64,000 nucleotides of DNA from JBMYRH01 sp049602155. GTDB taxonomy: Bacteria > Myxococcota_A > UBA9042 > PHBI01 > JBMYRH01. Every line of letters begins with the position of its first letter. The stretch's first letter is position 1. This document shows, one piece after another, positions 1 through 12,952 of the stretch. The position numbers and the translations under genes are program-made. The stretch is from assembly GCA_049602155.1 (NCBI GenBank), contig JBMYRH010000015.1, forward strand, positions 62,001-126,000, read 5' to 3'. Under the pieces are notes generated by a model. That model did no database searches, was not told the origin of the DNA, and worked only from the letters and a program-made list of their open reading frames with translations.

Positions 1-4038
<4,038 letters not shown>

Positions 4039-4053
4039 GTAGGGGGATAGAAC

Positions 4054-7000
4054 ATGAAGGATTTCTTCAACTTCTACGAGAAGCCAAAGGACCCGCTCAG
4101 CTTTAGTGCCGTGAAGATCGGCTTGGCATCGCCCAAGAAGATCCTCGAGTGGTCGTTTGGCGAGGTCAAGAAGCCCGAGACGATCAACTACCGTACGTTC
4201 AAGCCCGAGCGAGATGGCCTCTTTTGCGCCAAGATCTTCGGCCCGGTGAAGGACTACGAGTGCAACTGCGGCAAATACAAGCGCATGAAGCACCGCGGTA
4301 TCGTCTGCGAGAAGTGCGGCGTCGAGGTCATCCAGGCCAAGGTGCGCCGCGATCGCTTGGGGCACATCAACCTCGCGACGCCTGTGGCTCACATTTGGTT
4401 CCTCAAGAGCCTTCCGAGCCGTATCGGCAACTTGCTCGATATCACGCTCAAGAACCTTGAGCGTGTCCTCTACTGCGTCGCTTACGTTGTGCTCGATCCG
4501 GGCGAGACGGACAAAGAGCCTGGCGAGATTGTCAGTGAGGAGCAGTACGAGGAGATCCTTGAGCAGTTCGGTGACGAGTCGATCGAGGTCGGCATGGGCG
4601 CCGACGCCATCCGCGAGCTTCTCGAGAGCATCGACGTAGAGTCGCTCTCTGCAGAGCTCCGCGTGGCCATGAAGGAGGCTCGTTCAGAGGCCAAGCGTAA
4701 GAAGATCGCGAAGCGCCTCAAAGTCGCTGAGTCCTTCCGCGACTCGGGCAATGAGCCCGCGTGGATGGTCCTCACGACCGTCCCCGTGCTTCCTCCTGAC
4801 CTTCGACCCCTCGTGCCCCTTGATGGTGGGCGCTTCGCGACGAGCGATCTCAACGACCTCTACCGTCGCGTGATCAACCGCAACAACCGCTTGAAGCGGC
4901 TGCTTGAGCTGAACGCACCTGAGATCATCATTCGGAACGAGAAGCGCATGCTTCAAGAGGCCGTGGACGCGCTCTTCGACAACGGTCGTCGAGGGAAGAC
5001 CATTACTGGTCCGAACAAGCGCCCACTGAAGAGCCTCTCCGACTTGCTCAAGGGCAAGCAGGGGCGCTTCCGTCAGAACCTTCTCGGTAAGCGCGTGGAC
5101 TACTCCGGTCGTTCCGTCATCGTGGTGGGTCCCGAGCTCAAGCTTCACCAGATGGGGCTCCCGAAGAAGATGGCTCTCGAGCTCTTCAAGCCCTTCATCT
5201 ACAACAAGCTCGAAGAGCGTGGCTACGTGACCACGATCAAGAGCGCGAAGAAGCTTGTCGAGAAGGAGAAGGCCGAAGTCTGGGACATCCTTGACGAGGT
5301 CATCCGGGAGCATCCGGTCCTCATCAACCGTGCACCGACACTTCACCGTCTCGGTATCCAGGCGTTCGAGCCTGTCTTGATTGAGGGCAAAGCTATCCGC
5401 ATCCATCCGCTCGTATGTACGGCGTTCAACGCTGACTTCGACGGTGACCAGATGGCCGTTCATGTGCCCCTCAGCGTGGAAGCGCAGATGGAGGCACGTG
5501 TGCTCATGATGAGCACGAACAACATCCTCAGTCCTGCCTTCGGCAAGCCGGTCATTAACCCGACCCAGGACATCGTCCTCGGGCTCTACTACATGACCCG
5601 TCCACGTGAGTTCGCACAGGGTGAGAACATGATGTTCTCCAGCCCTGAGGAAGTACGTGTGGCTTATGACGCCGGTTGTGTCGGCCTTCAGGCCAAGGTG
5701 AAGTGCCGTTACCAAGGCAAGATTCACGACACCACTGTGGGGCGCTGTCTGTTGACAGAGGTCGTACCGGACAGCGTGTCCTTTGACGACTACAACAAGA
5801 CGCTCGGAAAGAAGGAGTGCGGCGGCCTCATCGACCTCGTCTTCCGTAGCTGCGGTACGAAAGAGACGGTCCTCTTGGCCGACTCGTTGCGTACCTGGGG
5901 TTACGAGTACTCCACGCGCTCCGGCTCCTCGATCTCGATTGAGGACCTGCGCATCCCTGACGAGAAGGCGACGGTCCTCGAGTCCGCTTCTGCAGAGGTG
6001 GCCGAGATCGAGAGCAGCTATCGTGAGGGCCTCATCACCTACGGTGAGCGCTATAACAAGGTGATCGACATCTGGGCTGCGGCCTCGGAGGAGATCGCTG
6101 ACGCGATGATGCACGGGATCAAGATCGCAGAGTGCGAAGATCCAAACAGCGGTGAGAAACGCGAGCAGCCATCCTTCAACTCCATCTTCATGATGGCCGA
6201 CAGTGGCGCCCGTGGTTCAGCTCAGCAGATTCGTCAGCTGGCCGGTATGCGTGGCCTCATGGCCAAGCCATCGGGTGAGATCATCGAGACGCCCATTACG
6301 GCGAACTTCCGTGAGGGCCTCTCTGTCCTCCAGTACTTCATCTCCACTCATGGTGCCCGTAAGGGACTGGCCGACACCGCGCTGAAGACGGCGAACTCAG
6401 GTTATCTGACGCGCCGCCTCGTTGACGTGGCCAATGACTGTGTCGTGACGGAGTTTGACTGCGGTACCTTGGACGGTGTCCTCGCTGAGCCTCTCGTAGA
6501 GGGCGGCGACGAGATCGAGCCGTTGCGCGACCGGATCCTTGGTCGTGTGGCCTTGGACGACGTCGTCGATCCCTACTCGGGTGAGGTGCTGGTCCATGCT
6601 AACGACGAGATCAACGAGGAGCGCGTCGAGCTGATCGAGAACGCAGGAATCAAGCAGGTGGACATCCGCTCTGCGCTGACCTGCCGCACGGTCAACGGCG
6701 TCTGCGTCCTCTGCTACGGTCGTGACCTGGCGCGTGGTCAGATGGTCAACATCGGTGAAGCCGTGGGTGTTATCGCCGCGCAATCCATCGGCGAGCCTGG
6801 TACTCAGCTCACTATGCGTACGTTCCACGTCGGTGGTGCCGCGAGTGCGCGTGCTGAGCAGTCAACCCTTGAGATTCGTAACGGTGGGACGGTCTCCTTC
6901 CGTAACCTGACGTCGGTGCCGAAGGCATCGGGCTCGCACGTGGTCATGAACCGCAACGCCGAGGTCGTCATCGTGGACAGCACGGGCCGTGAGAAGGAGC

Positions 7001-8178
7001 GCTACAGCCTCCTCTACGGTGCCGATCTCTTTGTCCAAGATGGTGCTGCGGTTGAGCCTGGTCAGAAGATCGCTGAGTGGGAGCCCTGGTCCATCCCGAT
7101 CTTGACCGAGTACGCCGGCGAGGTTCGCTACGGCGACATCGTTGAAGGACAGACGGTCAAGGAAGAGGTCGACGAGGTCACCGGCTTGAGCCGTAAGGTC
7201 GTCACCGAGACCAAGGGCGATCTTCGCCCCTACGTCGAGGTCTTGGACACTGATGGTAAGCCGATCAAGATCGAGGTCCCCGACAAGGCTCCTCAGCCCC
7301 TGCGTTACATGCTGCCAGTCGGCGCAAGTATCACGGTGGCTAATAAGGACGCTGTGGCCGCTGGTGACATCCTCGCGAAGATCCCTCGTGAGACGACTAA
7401 GACCAAGGACATCACCGGTGGTCTCCCGCGTGTTGCCGAGCTCTTCGAGGCGCGAAAGCCGAAGCAGCAGGCGATCATCAGCGAGATCGAGGGTGTGGTT
7501 TCCTACGGAAAGGACACGAAGGGTAAGCGTAAGGTTATCGTGACGCCGGATGTCGGCGAGCCGATGGCCTACCTGATTCCGAAGTCCAAGCATGTCTCCG
7601 TGTATGAGGGAGACTACGTGCGCTCTGGTGACCCCCTGATGGATGGTTCACCGAACCCGCATGACATCCTTAAGGTCAAGGGCGAGAAGGCCTTGAGCCG
7701 CTACCTCGTGGATGAGACGCAGGAGGTCTACCGACTTCAGGGCGTCCGCATCAACGACAAGCACATCGAGGTCATCGTCCGTCAGATGCTGCGGTGGGTT
7801 CGTATCATCGAGGTGGGCGACACCAACTTCCTCGTTGGCGAGCAGGTGCCACGCTACCTCTTCGAGAACGCGAATAACGCGGTCTTGGCACGTGGTGGTG
7901 AGCCGGGACAAGCCGAGCCGATCATGCTCGGTATCACCAAGGCAAGCCTCTCCACGGAGAGCTTCCTTTCCGCATCATCATTCCAAGAGACAACGAAGGT
8001 TCTCACAGAGGCTTCGATCTGCGGCAAGGTCGATTACCTGCGCGGACTCAAGGAGAACGTGGTGATGGGACGCCTTATCCCAGCAGGCACTGGTGTGCCC
8101 GTTTACGGCGAGTTGGGCTTGGAGATCACGCCCGATGCGGATGAGCCTTCCTTCATGAAGGATCGTGCGTCGCAATAA
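4054..8178 (+). CDS. rpoC: RNA polymerase beta-prime subunit
   Basis: Beta-prime subunit of RNA polymerase, 1,374 residues, normal for the family. The ATG follows a purine-rich ribosome site (AGGGGGA). The N-terminal zinc site is visible as C70-x-C72 and C85-x2-C88; the catalytic magnesium loop NADFDGD is at residues 459-465; the second zinc site uses the cysteines around residues 877-887 (ALTCRTVNGVCVLC). The bridge and trigger-helix region (GARGSAQQIRQLAGMRGLM, then the REGLSVLQYFISTHGARKG segment) is intact. It is co-transcribed with rpoB. The gene downstream, rpsL, has its own promoter. Confidence 0.98.
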   Translation: MKDFFNFYEKPKDPLSFSAVKIGLASPKKILEWSFGEVKKPETINYRTFKPERDGLFCAKIFGPVKDYECNCGKYKRMKHRGIVCEKCGVEVIQAKVRRDRLGHINLATPVAHIWFLKSLPSRIGNLLDITLKNLERVLYCVAYVVLDPGETDKEPGEIVSEEQYEEILEQFGDESIEVGMGADAIRELLESIDVESLSAELRVAMKEARSEAKRKKIAKRLKVAESFRDSGNEPAWMVLTTVPVLPPDLRPLVPLDGGRFATSDLNDLYRRVINRNNRLKRLLELNAPEIIIRNEKRMLQEAVDALFDNGRRGKTITGPNKRPLKSLSDLLKGKQGRFRQNLLGKRVDYSGRSVIVVGPELKLHQMGLPKKMALELFKPFIYNKLEERGYVTTIKSAKKLVEKEKAEVWDILDEVIREHPVLINRAPTLHRLGIQAFEPVLIEGKAIRIHPLVCTAFNADFDGDQMAVHVPLSVEAQMEARVLMMSTNNILSPAFGKPVINPTQDIVLGLYYMTRPREFAQGENMMFSSPEEVRVAYDAGCVGLQAKVKCRYQGKIHDTTVGRCLLTEVVPDSVSFDDYNKTLGKKECGGLIDLVFRSCGTKETVLLADSLRTWGYEYSTRSGSSISIEDLRIPDEKATVLESASAEVAEIESSYREGLITYGERYNKVIDIWAAASEEIADAMMHGIKIAECEDPNSGEKREQPSFNSIFMMADSGARGSAQQIRQLAGMRGLMAKPSGEIIETPITANFREGLSVLQYFISTHGARKGLADTALKTANSGYLTRRLVDVANDCVVTEFDCGTLDGVLAEPLVEGGDEIEPLRDRILGRVALDDVVDPYSGEVLVHANDEINEERVELIENAGIKQVDIRSALTCRTVNGVCVLCYGRDLARGQMVNIGEAVGVIAAQSIGEPGTQLTMRTFHVGGAASARAEQSTLEIRNGGTVSFRNLTSVPKASGSHVVMNRNAEVVIVDSTGREKERYSLLYGADLFVQDGAAVEPGQKIAEWEPWSIPILTEYAGEVRYGDIVEGQTVKEEVDEVTGLSRKVVTETKGDLRPYVEVLDTDGKPIKIEVPDKAPQPLRYMLPVGASITVANKDAVAAGDILAKIPRETTKTKDITGGLPRVAELFEARKPKQQAIISEIEGVVSYGKDTKGKRKVIVTPDVGEPMAYLIPKSKHVSVYEGDYVRSGDPLMDGSPNPHDILKVKGEKALSRYLVDETQEVYRLQGVRINDKHIEVIVRQMLRWVRIIEVGDTNFLVGEQVPRYLFENANNAVLARGGEPGQAEPIMLGITKASLSTESFLSASSFQETTKVLTEASICGKVDYLRGLKENVVMGRLIPAGTGVPVYGELGLEITPDADEPSFMKDRASQ

Positions 8179-8184
8179 TCGACC

Positions 8185-8212
8185 TTGACTTAGCGCTTTC
8201 GCTACCTACAAT
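8185..8212 (+). promoter_or_regulatory. Sigma-70-type promoter for rpsL-rpsG
   Basis: The -35 TTGACT (8185-8190) and the -10 TACAAT (8207-8212) are separated by 16 bp, in the rpoC-rpsL gap. The predicted transcript would start near 8219 and carry a short leader with a hairpin: GTGGGG (8224-8229) pairs with CCCCAC (8240-8245). Nothing measured supports it; the call rests on match quality and position. Confidence 0.65.
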
Positions 8213-8264
8213 GCGCGCCTCTCGTGGGGAGGCCGCTTACCCCACATATTCAATGGAGCTAAGG

Positions 8265-8636
8265 ATGCCCACCATCAACCAGCTGGTCCGAACGGGCCGT
8301 AAAAAGCAGCGCAAGAAGACGTCAGCGCCTGCGCTGGACAGCTGCCCGCAGAAGCGCGGCGTGTGCGTCCGTGTCTACACGTCGACGCCAAAGAAACCGA
8401 ACTCAGCGCTTCGTAAGATCGCGCGTGTTCGTCTCACGAACGGGATGGAGGTCACCTCCTACATCCCGGGCGAGGGGCACAACCTTCAGGAGCACTCCTT
8501 GGTGCTCATCCGTGGTGGCCGCGTTAAGGACCTCCCCGGTGTTCGTTATCATGTGATCCGCGGCACCCTCGATGCGACGGGTGTGGCCGGACGTCAGCGC
8601 GGTCGTTCTAAGTACGGCACGAAGCGCGGGAAGTAG
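8265..8636 (+). CDS. rpsL: 30S ribosomal protein S12
   Basis: S12 of the small-subunit decoding centre, 123 residues. The start at 8265 (MPTINQLVRTGRK) is chosen over a longer upstream frame because it matches the invariant S12 N-terminus and is preceded by GGAGCTAAGG. The streptomycin-determining loop TPKKPNSALRK is in the sensitive form and the KDLPGVRYH loop keeps the Asp that is often beta-methylthiolated. It is followed after 10 bp by rpsG, giving the usual str order. Confidence 0.97.
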   Translation: MPTINQLVRTGRKKQRKKTSAPALDSCPQKRGVCVRVYTSTPKKPNSALRKIARVRLTNGMEVTSYIPGEGHNLQEHSLVLIRGGRVKDLPGVRYHVIRGTLDATGVAGRQRGRSKYGTKRGK

Positions 8637-8646
8637 GGAGAACGTC

Positions 8647-9117
8647 ATGCCTCGTAAACGCGAAGTACCAAAGCGGCATATCAACCCGGATCCGAAGTAC
8701 CACGACACCCTCGTCGCGAAGTTCATCAATGTGTTGATGAAAGACGGCAAGCGTTCGGTGTCGGAGCGTATCGTCTACGGCGCGATGGAAGTCATCAGCG
8801 AGAAGACGGGCGACGATCCCGTGAAGGTCTTTAAGAAGGCCGTGGACAACGTCAAGCCGCAGCTTGAGGTGAAGTCCCGTCGCGTGGGTGGCTCGAACTA
8901 CCAGGTCCCGATCGAGGTCCGCCCCGAGCGCCGCACCGCATTGGCGCTGCGCTGGATCGTCTCCTACGCCCGAGGGCGTGGTGAGAAGGCGATGGTTGAT
9001 CGTTTGGCCAATGAGCTTCTCGACGCATCGTCGAACCGCGGCACAGCCGTGAAGAAGAAAGAGGACACGCACCGTATGGCCGAGGCCAACAAGGCGTTTG
9101 CACACTACCGCTGGTAG
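8647..9117 (+). CDS. rpsG: 30S ribosomal protein S7
   Basis: S7, a primary 16S rRNA binding protein of the 30S head, 156 residues. The start at 8647 (MPRKREVPKRH) fits the family and follows GGGAG; the longer frame upstream overlaps rpsL and is not used. The VGGSNYQVPIEV and RALRWI-like (ALALRWIV) segments are typical. A strong intrinsic terminator follows directly, so the str transcript appears to end here instead of continuing into an EF-G gene as in many bacteria. Confidence 0.97.
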   Translation: MPRKREVPKRHINPDPKYHDTLVAKFINVLMKDGKRSVSERIVYGAMEVISEKTGDDPVKVFKKAVDNVKPQLEVKSRRVGGSNYQVPIEVRPERRTALALRWIVSYARGRGEKAMVDRLANELLDASSNRGTAVKKKEDTHRMAEANKAFAHYRW

Positions 9118-9141
9118 GACCCTCTTTTCGATGAGTTCTTT

Positions 9142-9175
9142 AACCGGTCGGGTTCTTTCCCGGCCGGTTTTTTTT
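9142..9175 (+). terminator. Intrinsic terminator after rpsG
   Basis: An 11-bp stem (AACCGGTCGGG with CCCGGCCGGTT, one G-T pair) with the 6-nt loop TTCTTT is followed by an uninterrupted run of eight T. It separates rpsL-rpsG from the EF-G-like gene and is the clearest rho-independent terminator in the window. Confidence 0.9.
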
Positions 9176-9191
9176 GTCCGTGCTACATGTC

Positions 9192-11231
9192 ATGGCTATG
9201 AGGATTCGTCGTAACATCGGAATCGTTGCCCACATCGATGCGGGCAAGACGACGCTTACTGAGCAGATCTTACACGCCACAGGCGTGCTCCGCCGTCCTG
9301 GCGCAGTCGAAGATGGTTCGACCGTCTCCGATTGGCAGCGGCAGGAGCAAGAGCGAGGCATCACTATCGGAAGCGCCGCGGTCGTCTGTCGCTGGAACGA
9401 CGTCGAGCTGACCCTCATCGACACGCCCGGTCATGTGGACTTCAGTATCGAGGTCTCTAGAGCGCTTACTGTGTTGGACGGTACCGTCGTCATCTTTAGT
9501 GGACCAGACGGCGTCCAAGCCCAGACGCAGACCGTGTGGCATCAGGTGGCCCAACACGATCTGCCCGCTATCGGCTTGGTCAACAAGCTCGATCGACCGG
9601 GATACGATGATGACGCCCTCCTCGAGGAAATCCGCGAGCGTCTGGGTATTGAGCCCCTCCGACTCCAAGTCCCCGTGCGCTTCGGGGGCAGTGAACTCTC
9701 GCTCATCGATCTCTTAAGCGGTCAGTTGTTGACCTGGAACCTCGTGCAGAAGAAGGCCGGCGTAAGGCCTCCAGATGTGTCTCAGCTCACCGATGAGCAT
9801 GATCAACTTGTCCGACAACTGGGGCTTGAGCAGATCGCAGACGCTGTGGCGTCGAGCCATGATGACTTCGCCGAGCGCTACTTGGCAGGTGACGACCTCA
9901 GCCGGCAAGACTGGCTCACCGCCATTGCGCGCGCCACAGCAGCCCGGGCGGTGCTCCCTCTTATCTACGGCGTCGCGCGATCGGGCGCCGGACCCGCGCA
10001 GGTCCTTGATGCGGTGGTCGATCTCCTCCCGGGACCCGAGGCGGTCCAGAGTCCCCGAGTCTTTAAGGTCGGCACCGCCATTGAGGTCGGTCGACATGAC
10101 TCGCTCGCCCCGGCTGCCTTTGTCTTCAAGACAGAGCGCCGCCCCCGGGGACGTCGTGCGGCCTACCTGCGGGTATTCTCCGGCACGCTACGTGCCGAGG
10201 AGCATCTGCGTGTGGTCGGGGAGGACGGCTCTTTTCAAGCCTCACAGCTCGTCCGTCTGATGGGGTCAGATGAGCTAGAGGTGACCGCATTAGAGGCTGG
10301 CACCGTGGGTGCTCTCATCCTCCATGATGGGGCTCCCAGGCTTCGCACCGGCCAGACCTTGACGACGGGCCACGAGCTCAACGTGACCTTTGAGTCGCTC
10401 TTGGTCCCGACCCCCGTGATCTCTGCGAGCCTCGAGGCTGAGGATGAGGCAGAGGACCAGCGGATGCGTCAGTTGCTAGATGAATTCGTCCACGACGATC
10501 CCTCCCTGGAGGTCCTTCATGATCGGGACACGGGCCAAACCCTCCTCGCCGGGATGGGGGAACTCCACTTAGAGCTCGCCCTTGAGCGGCTTCAACAGGA
10601 CGAGGGTCTTCGCTGCAGGGTAGGGAGCCCCCGACCCCGCATGCGACGTATGATCGCGAAGGCAACAACGGCCAGCTCGACGTGTGTTCAGGACGGCCCT
10701 CAGCGCGGTGTTACGACTGTCGGTGTCTGCTTACGCCCTTCGGATACCACTGAGATCGAGACTGTGAGCTGGGGCGTCCCGATGTCTCTCGAAATACCCT
10801 CCAAGCGCGCAGTGGAAGCTGGTGTCCTCCATGCGTTGATTCACACCCATGATCTTGTCGGTGTCTCCGTCGAGATCACGGCCCTCGCGATGTCAGGGGG
10901 AGCCGTCAACCCCAGAATGCTCTGGGACGCAGGTCATGGCGCCGTATTAGAAGCCCTTGCCCAGGTAGAGGTGTCGCCGGCTGAACCCTGGATGAGCGTC
11001 ACGGTAGCCACTCCAGAGAGCAGCGTCGGGCGTGTCAGCGGCGATCTTGCGCGCCGTCGCGCAAAAATATTGGGATCCGAGAGCCGGGGTACGATCCAAG
11101 TGCTCCACGTAGAGGCTCCGCTCGGCGAGATGATCCACTACGCGACTGCGTTACGATCATTGACGGCCGGCAGGGGGACATTCTCGATGCGGCCCAGTCG
11201 ATTTCGCATGAGCACAGTGTTGACCGCGTAA
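9192..11231 (+). CDS. Divergent EF-G-family translational GTPase
   Basis: Ribosome-acting GTPase of the elongation factor G family, 679 residues. All GTPase motifs are present: P-loop AHIDAGKTT near residues 13-21, switch I ending in QEQERGITI, DTPGHVDF and NKLDRPG. Domain II and the EF-G-type C-terminal domain V (SSVGRVSGDLARRRAKI, then LGEMIHYATALRSLTAGRG) are recognisable. Domain IV is unlike canonical EF-G: the HDVDSSE tip motif that enters the decoding centre is absent and the stretch reads VSVEITALAMSGGAVNPR. It therefore looks like a paralogue (EF-G2 or spdEFG-like) in the fusA slot, not the housekeeping translocase. Start at 9192 is preferred because an upstream TTG in frame lies inside the terminator; ATG 9198 is an alternative. 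No strong Shine-Dalgarno or promoter is seen. Confidence 0.85.
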   Translation: MAMRIRRNIGIVAHIDAGKTTLTEQILHATGVLRRPGAVEDGSTVSDWQRQEQERGITIGSAAVVCRWNDVELTLIDTPGHVDFSIEVSRALTVLDGTVVIFSGPDGVQAQTQTVWHQVAQHDLPAIGLVNKLDRPGYDDDALLEEIRERLGIEPLRLQVPVRFGGSELSLIDLLSGQLLTWNLVQKKAGVRPPDVSQLTDEHDQLVRQLGLEQIADAVASSHDDFAERYLAGDDLSRQDWLTAIARATAARAVLPLIYGVARSGAGPAQVLDAVVDLLPGPEAVQSPRVFKVGTAIEVGRHDSLAPAAFVFKTERRPRGRRAAYLRVFSGTLRAEEHLRVVGEDGSFQASQLVRLMGSDELEVTALEAGTVGALILHDGAPRLRTGQTLTTGHELNVTFESLLVPTPVISASLEAEDEAEDQRMRQLLDEFVHDDPSLEVLHDRDTGQTLLAGMGELHLELALERLQQDEGLRCRVGSPRPRMRRMIAKATTASSTCVQDGPQRGVTTVGVCLRPSDTTEIETVSWGVPMSLEIPSKRAVEAGVLHALIHTHDLVGVSVEITALAMSGGAVNPRMLWDAGHGAVLEALAQVEVSPAEPWMSVTVATPESSVGRVSGDLARRRAKILGSESRGTIQVLHVEAPLGEMIHYATALRSLTAGRGTFSMRPSRFRMSTVLTA

Positions 11232-11330
11232 GCAGCTGTAAACAAACGGTTTTCTTTGTATATCGGCGGTCAATGCGCCTCCTTGCTACCGCAATGGACT
11301 CGCACGTTCAATTCGTGTCCCGCTTTCTCG

Positions 11331-11359
11331 TTGACAGCCCCCCGTCCCCTCTGTACAAC
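11331..11359 (+). promoter_or_regulatory. Sigma-70-type promoter of the S10 operon
   Basis: A perfect -35 TTGACA (11331-11336), a 17-bp spacer and the -10 TACAAC (11354-11359) lie in the 190-bp gap before rpsJ. The predicted leader is about 55 nt. Nothing else is recognisable in this gap. Confidence 0.75.
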
Positions 11360-11421
11360 CCTGCGGCCGCTGAAATTGCGGGCTGAGAAGCACGTCGCTT
11401 CAAGTGTAGGGAGTCGCCCAA

Positions 11422-11727
11422 ATGTCCCAAAAGATTCGCATCCGCCTCAAGGCCTATGACCACAAGCTGCTCGACCAGAGCGCGGTCGAGATCATCGAGA
11501 CTGTGCGTCGCACGGGGGCGCACACGGCCGGACCTGTTCCGCTCCCGACGCGCATCAACCGTTACACGGTGCTACGTGGACCTCACGTCGACAAGAAGAG
11601 CCGTGAGCAGTTTGAGATCCGTACTCATAAGCGCCTCATCGACATCATTGAGCCGACACAGGCTACTCTTGATTCGTTGATGCGACTTGATCTGTCGGCT
11701 GGCGTCGACGTTGAGATCAAGACCTGA
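11422..11727 (+). CDS. rpsJ: 30S ribosomal protein S10
   Basis: S10 (also NusE, the transcription antitermination partner), 101 residues. MSQKIRIRLKAYDHKLLDQS and the GPVPLPTRINRYTVLRGPHVDKKSREQFE segment (here GPVPLPTRIN and HVDKKSREQFEIRTHKR) are invariant features. AGGGAG lies 9 nt before the ATG. It heads the S10-spc-alpha series but is followed by a 303-bp non-coding gap where rplC normally sits. Confidence 0.97.
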   Translation: MSQKIRIRLKAYDHKLLDQSAVEIIETVRRTGAHTAGPVPLPTRINRYTVLRGPHVDKKSREQFEIRTHKRLIDIIEPTQATLDSLMRLDLSAGVDVEIKT

Positions 11728-12030
11728 AAATACCAAGTTCCTTCCTCACTGTCGGCGAGTTCTTCGCTGACGGTGCGTAGACGAAGGGCGTCTCCTCTCC
11801 ATCCCGGGGACGTACCCGTCGACGCTGACCTTTCCAATGGTGCCCTGCCGGGCGAAAGGTCTCATCCCATAGCAAGTAAAAATCTCAAGGTTCAGCATGG
11901 TGCTGAACCACCCGCTAGCTCAACCAGTGGCTTGACAGCCACACCGGCTTGGTGCTAGCACGCGCGTCCTTCTGCGGTCTCTCGTTGAGCGGCCCGGACA
12001 CGTGACCAACCGATCAAGGAGCCATCGATC
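11728..12030 (+). ncRNA. Hairpin-rich gap in place of rplC; candidate leader RNA for rplD
   Basis: This stretch between rpsJ and rplD has no credible ORF (L3 alone needs over 600 bp). It contains four stem-loops on the transcribed strand: 11748-11774 (11 bp with two G-T pairs, loop GTTCT); 11827-11861, where GACCTTTC pairs perfectly with GAAAGGTC around an inner GCCC/GGGC hairpin; 11889-11909 (perfect 8-bp GGTTCAGC/GCTGAACC, loop ATGGT); and 11913-11959, where two GCTAGC copies plus ACCA/TGGT enclose the hairpin GTGGCT/AGCCAC (927-942 offset). A TTGACA at 11932-11937 sits in the last element with no good -10 at the right distance. There is no T-tract after any stem, so these are not simple terminators. 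A ribosomal-protein autoregulatory leader is the most likely role; this is inference. Confidence 0.5.
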
Positions 12031-12651
12031 ATGCCAGTCGTCGATGTCTACAATCTGGACAACAAGAAAGTCGGCACCGTCGATCTCGACGCTGAGGTGT
12101 TTGACGTTGAGGTCCGCGAGCACCTGTTCCATGAGGTCGTGACTGCCCAGTTGGCAGCACGCCGCGCAGGAACGGCGAACACTCGTGAGCGCTCAGAAGT
12201 CCACGGCGCTAACACCAAGGCCTGGAAGCAGAAAGGCACCGGCCGCGCCCGTCAGGGTTCGCGGAAGGCGCCTCACTGGGTCGGCGGTGGCACGGTCTTC
12301 GGCCCGAAGCCCCGCTCCTTCGCCAAGAAGGTCAACAAGAACACCCGCCGCTCAGCCTTGAAGGCTGCGCTGTCTGCACGGCAGCAAGAGGGGCGCTTGG
12401 TGGTCCTTGAGGACTTCCAGATGGCGGAGATCAAGACGCAGCGCGTGGCTGAGGTCCTGGGTCAGTTTGACGGCAATAAGCACCTCATCATCGACGTGGA
12501 CAACAGCTCCTTGTCGAAGAGCGCTAGCAACTTGGCTGATTCGGCGTACCTCATGCCTGAAGGGTTGAATGTCTACGACATCCTTCGGCACGACAGCCTG
12601 GTCATCACCAAGGGTGCATTGGACGCAATCGCGAGGAGGCTCTCTAAATGA
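12031..12651 (+). CDS. rplD: 50S ribosomal protein L4
   Basis: L4, a 23S rRNA early-assembly protein lining the exit tunnel, 206 residues. The tunnel-loop signature KQKGTGRARQGSRKAPHWVG is present. In enterobacteria L4 also represses its own operon by binding the S10 leader, which makes the structured region just upstream notable. AGGAG precedes the ATG. The stop overlaps the rplW start (ATGA). Confidence 0.96.
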   Translation: MPVVDVYNLDNKKVGTVDLDAEVFDVEVREHLFHEVVTAQLAARRAGTANTRERSEVHGANTKAWKQKGTGRARQGSRKAPHWVGGGTVFGPKPRSFAKKVNKNTRRSALKAALSARQQEGRLVVLEDFQMAEIKTQRVAEVLGQFDGNKHLIIDVDNSSLSKSASNLADSAYLMPEGLNVYDILRHDSLVITKGALDAIARRLSK

Positions 12652-12941
12652 GTGACTCGATTTACAACGTGATCAAGCGCCCGGTGAACACCGAGAAGAC
12701 GCGCGATGCCCATGACGCATCGAACCAGTACGTCTTCGAGGTGGTCCCGACCGCGAATAAGATCGAAATCCGTCAGGCGGTCGAAGAGATCTTCGGCGTG
12801 CGCGTCACCGCCGTCCGGACGATCAACGTCCGCGGCAAGATGAAGCGCTTCCGTCGCGGTATGGGCAAGAAGCCCAACTGGAAGAAGGCCATTGTCACGC
12901 TACGCGACGGGGACGTGATTGACGTCTTCGAGGGCGTCTAA
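12648..12941 (+). CDS. rplW: 50S ribosomal protein L23
   Basis: L23, which sits at the tunnel exit and docks trigger factor and SRP, 97 residues. It begins inside the rplD stop (4-bp ATGA overlap), implying translational coupling. IKRPVNTEKT and the KMKRFRRGMGKKPNWKKA basic loop are typical of the family. Confidence 0.95.
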   Translation: MSDSIYNVIKRPVNTEKTRDAHDASNQYVFEVVPTANKIEIRQAVEEIFGVRVTAVRTINVRGKMKRFRRGMGKKPNWKKAIVTLRDGDVIDVFEGV

Positions 12942-12952
12942 GGGGGACCAAG

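Noticed and set aside
4684..6114. 476-codon frame antisense to rpoC (and a 402-codon one antisense to rpoB at 2341-3549)
   Set aside because: Both are shadows of highly conserved genes; their translations have no family features.
9174..9191. Upstream TTG start for the EF-G-like gene
   Set aside because: The codon lies inside the T-tract of the rpsG terminator.
11932..11960. TTGACA at 11932 as an internal rplD promoter
   Set aside because: The perfect -35 is not followed by a good -10 at 16-18 bp (only TAGCAC at 18), and the box is part of a stem-loop.
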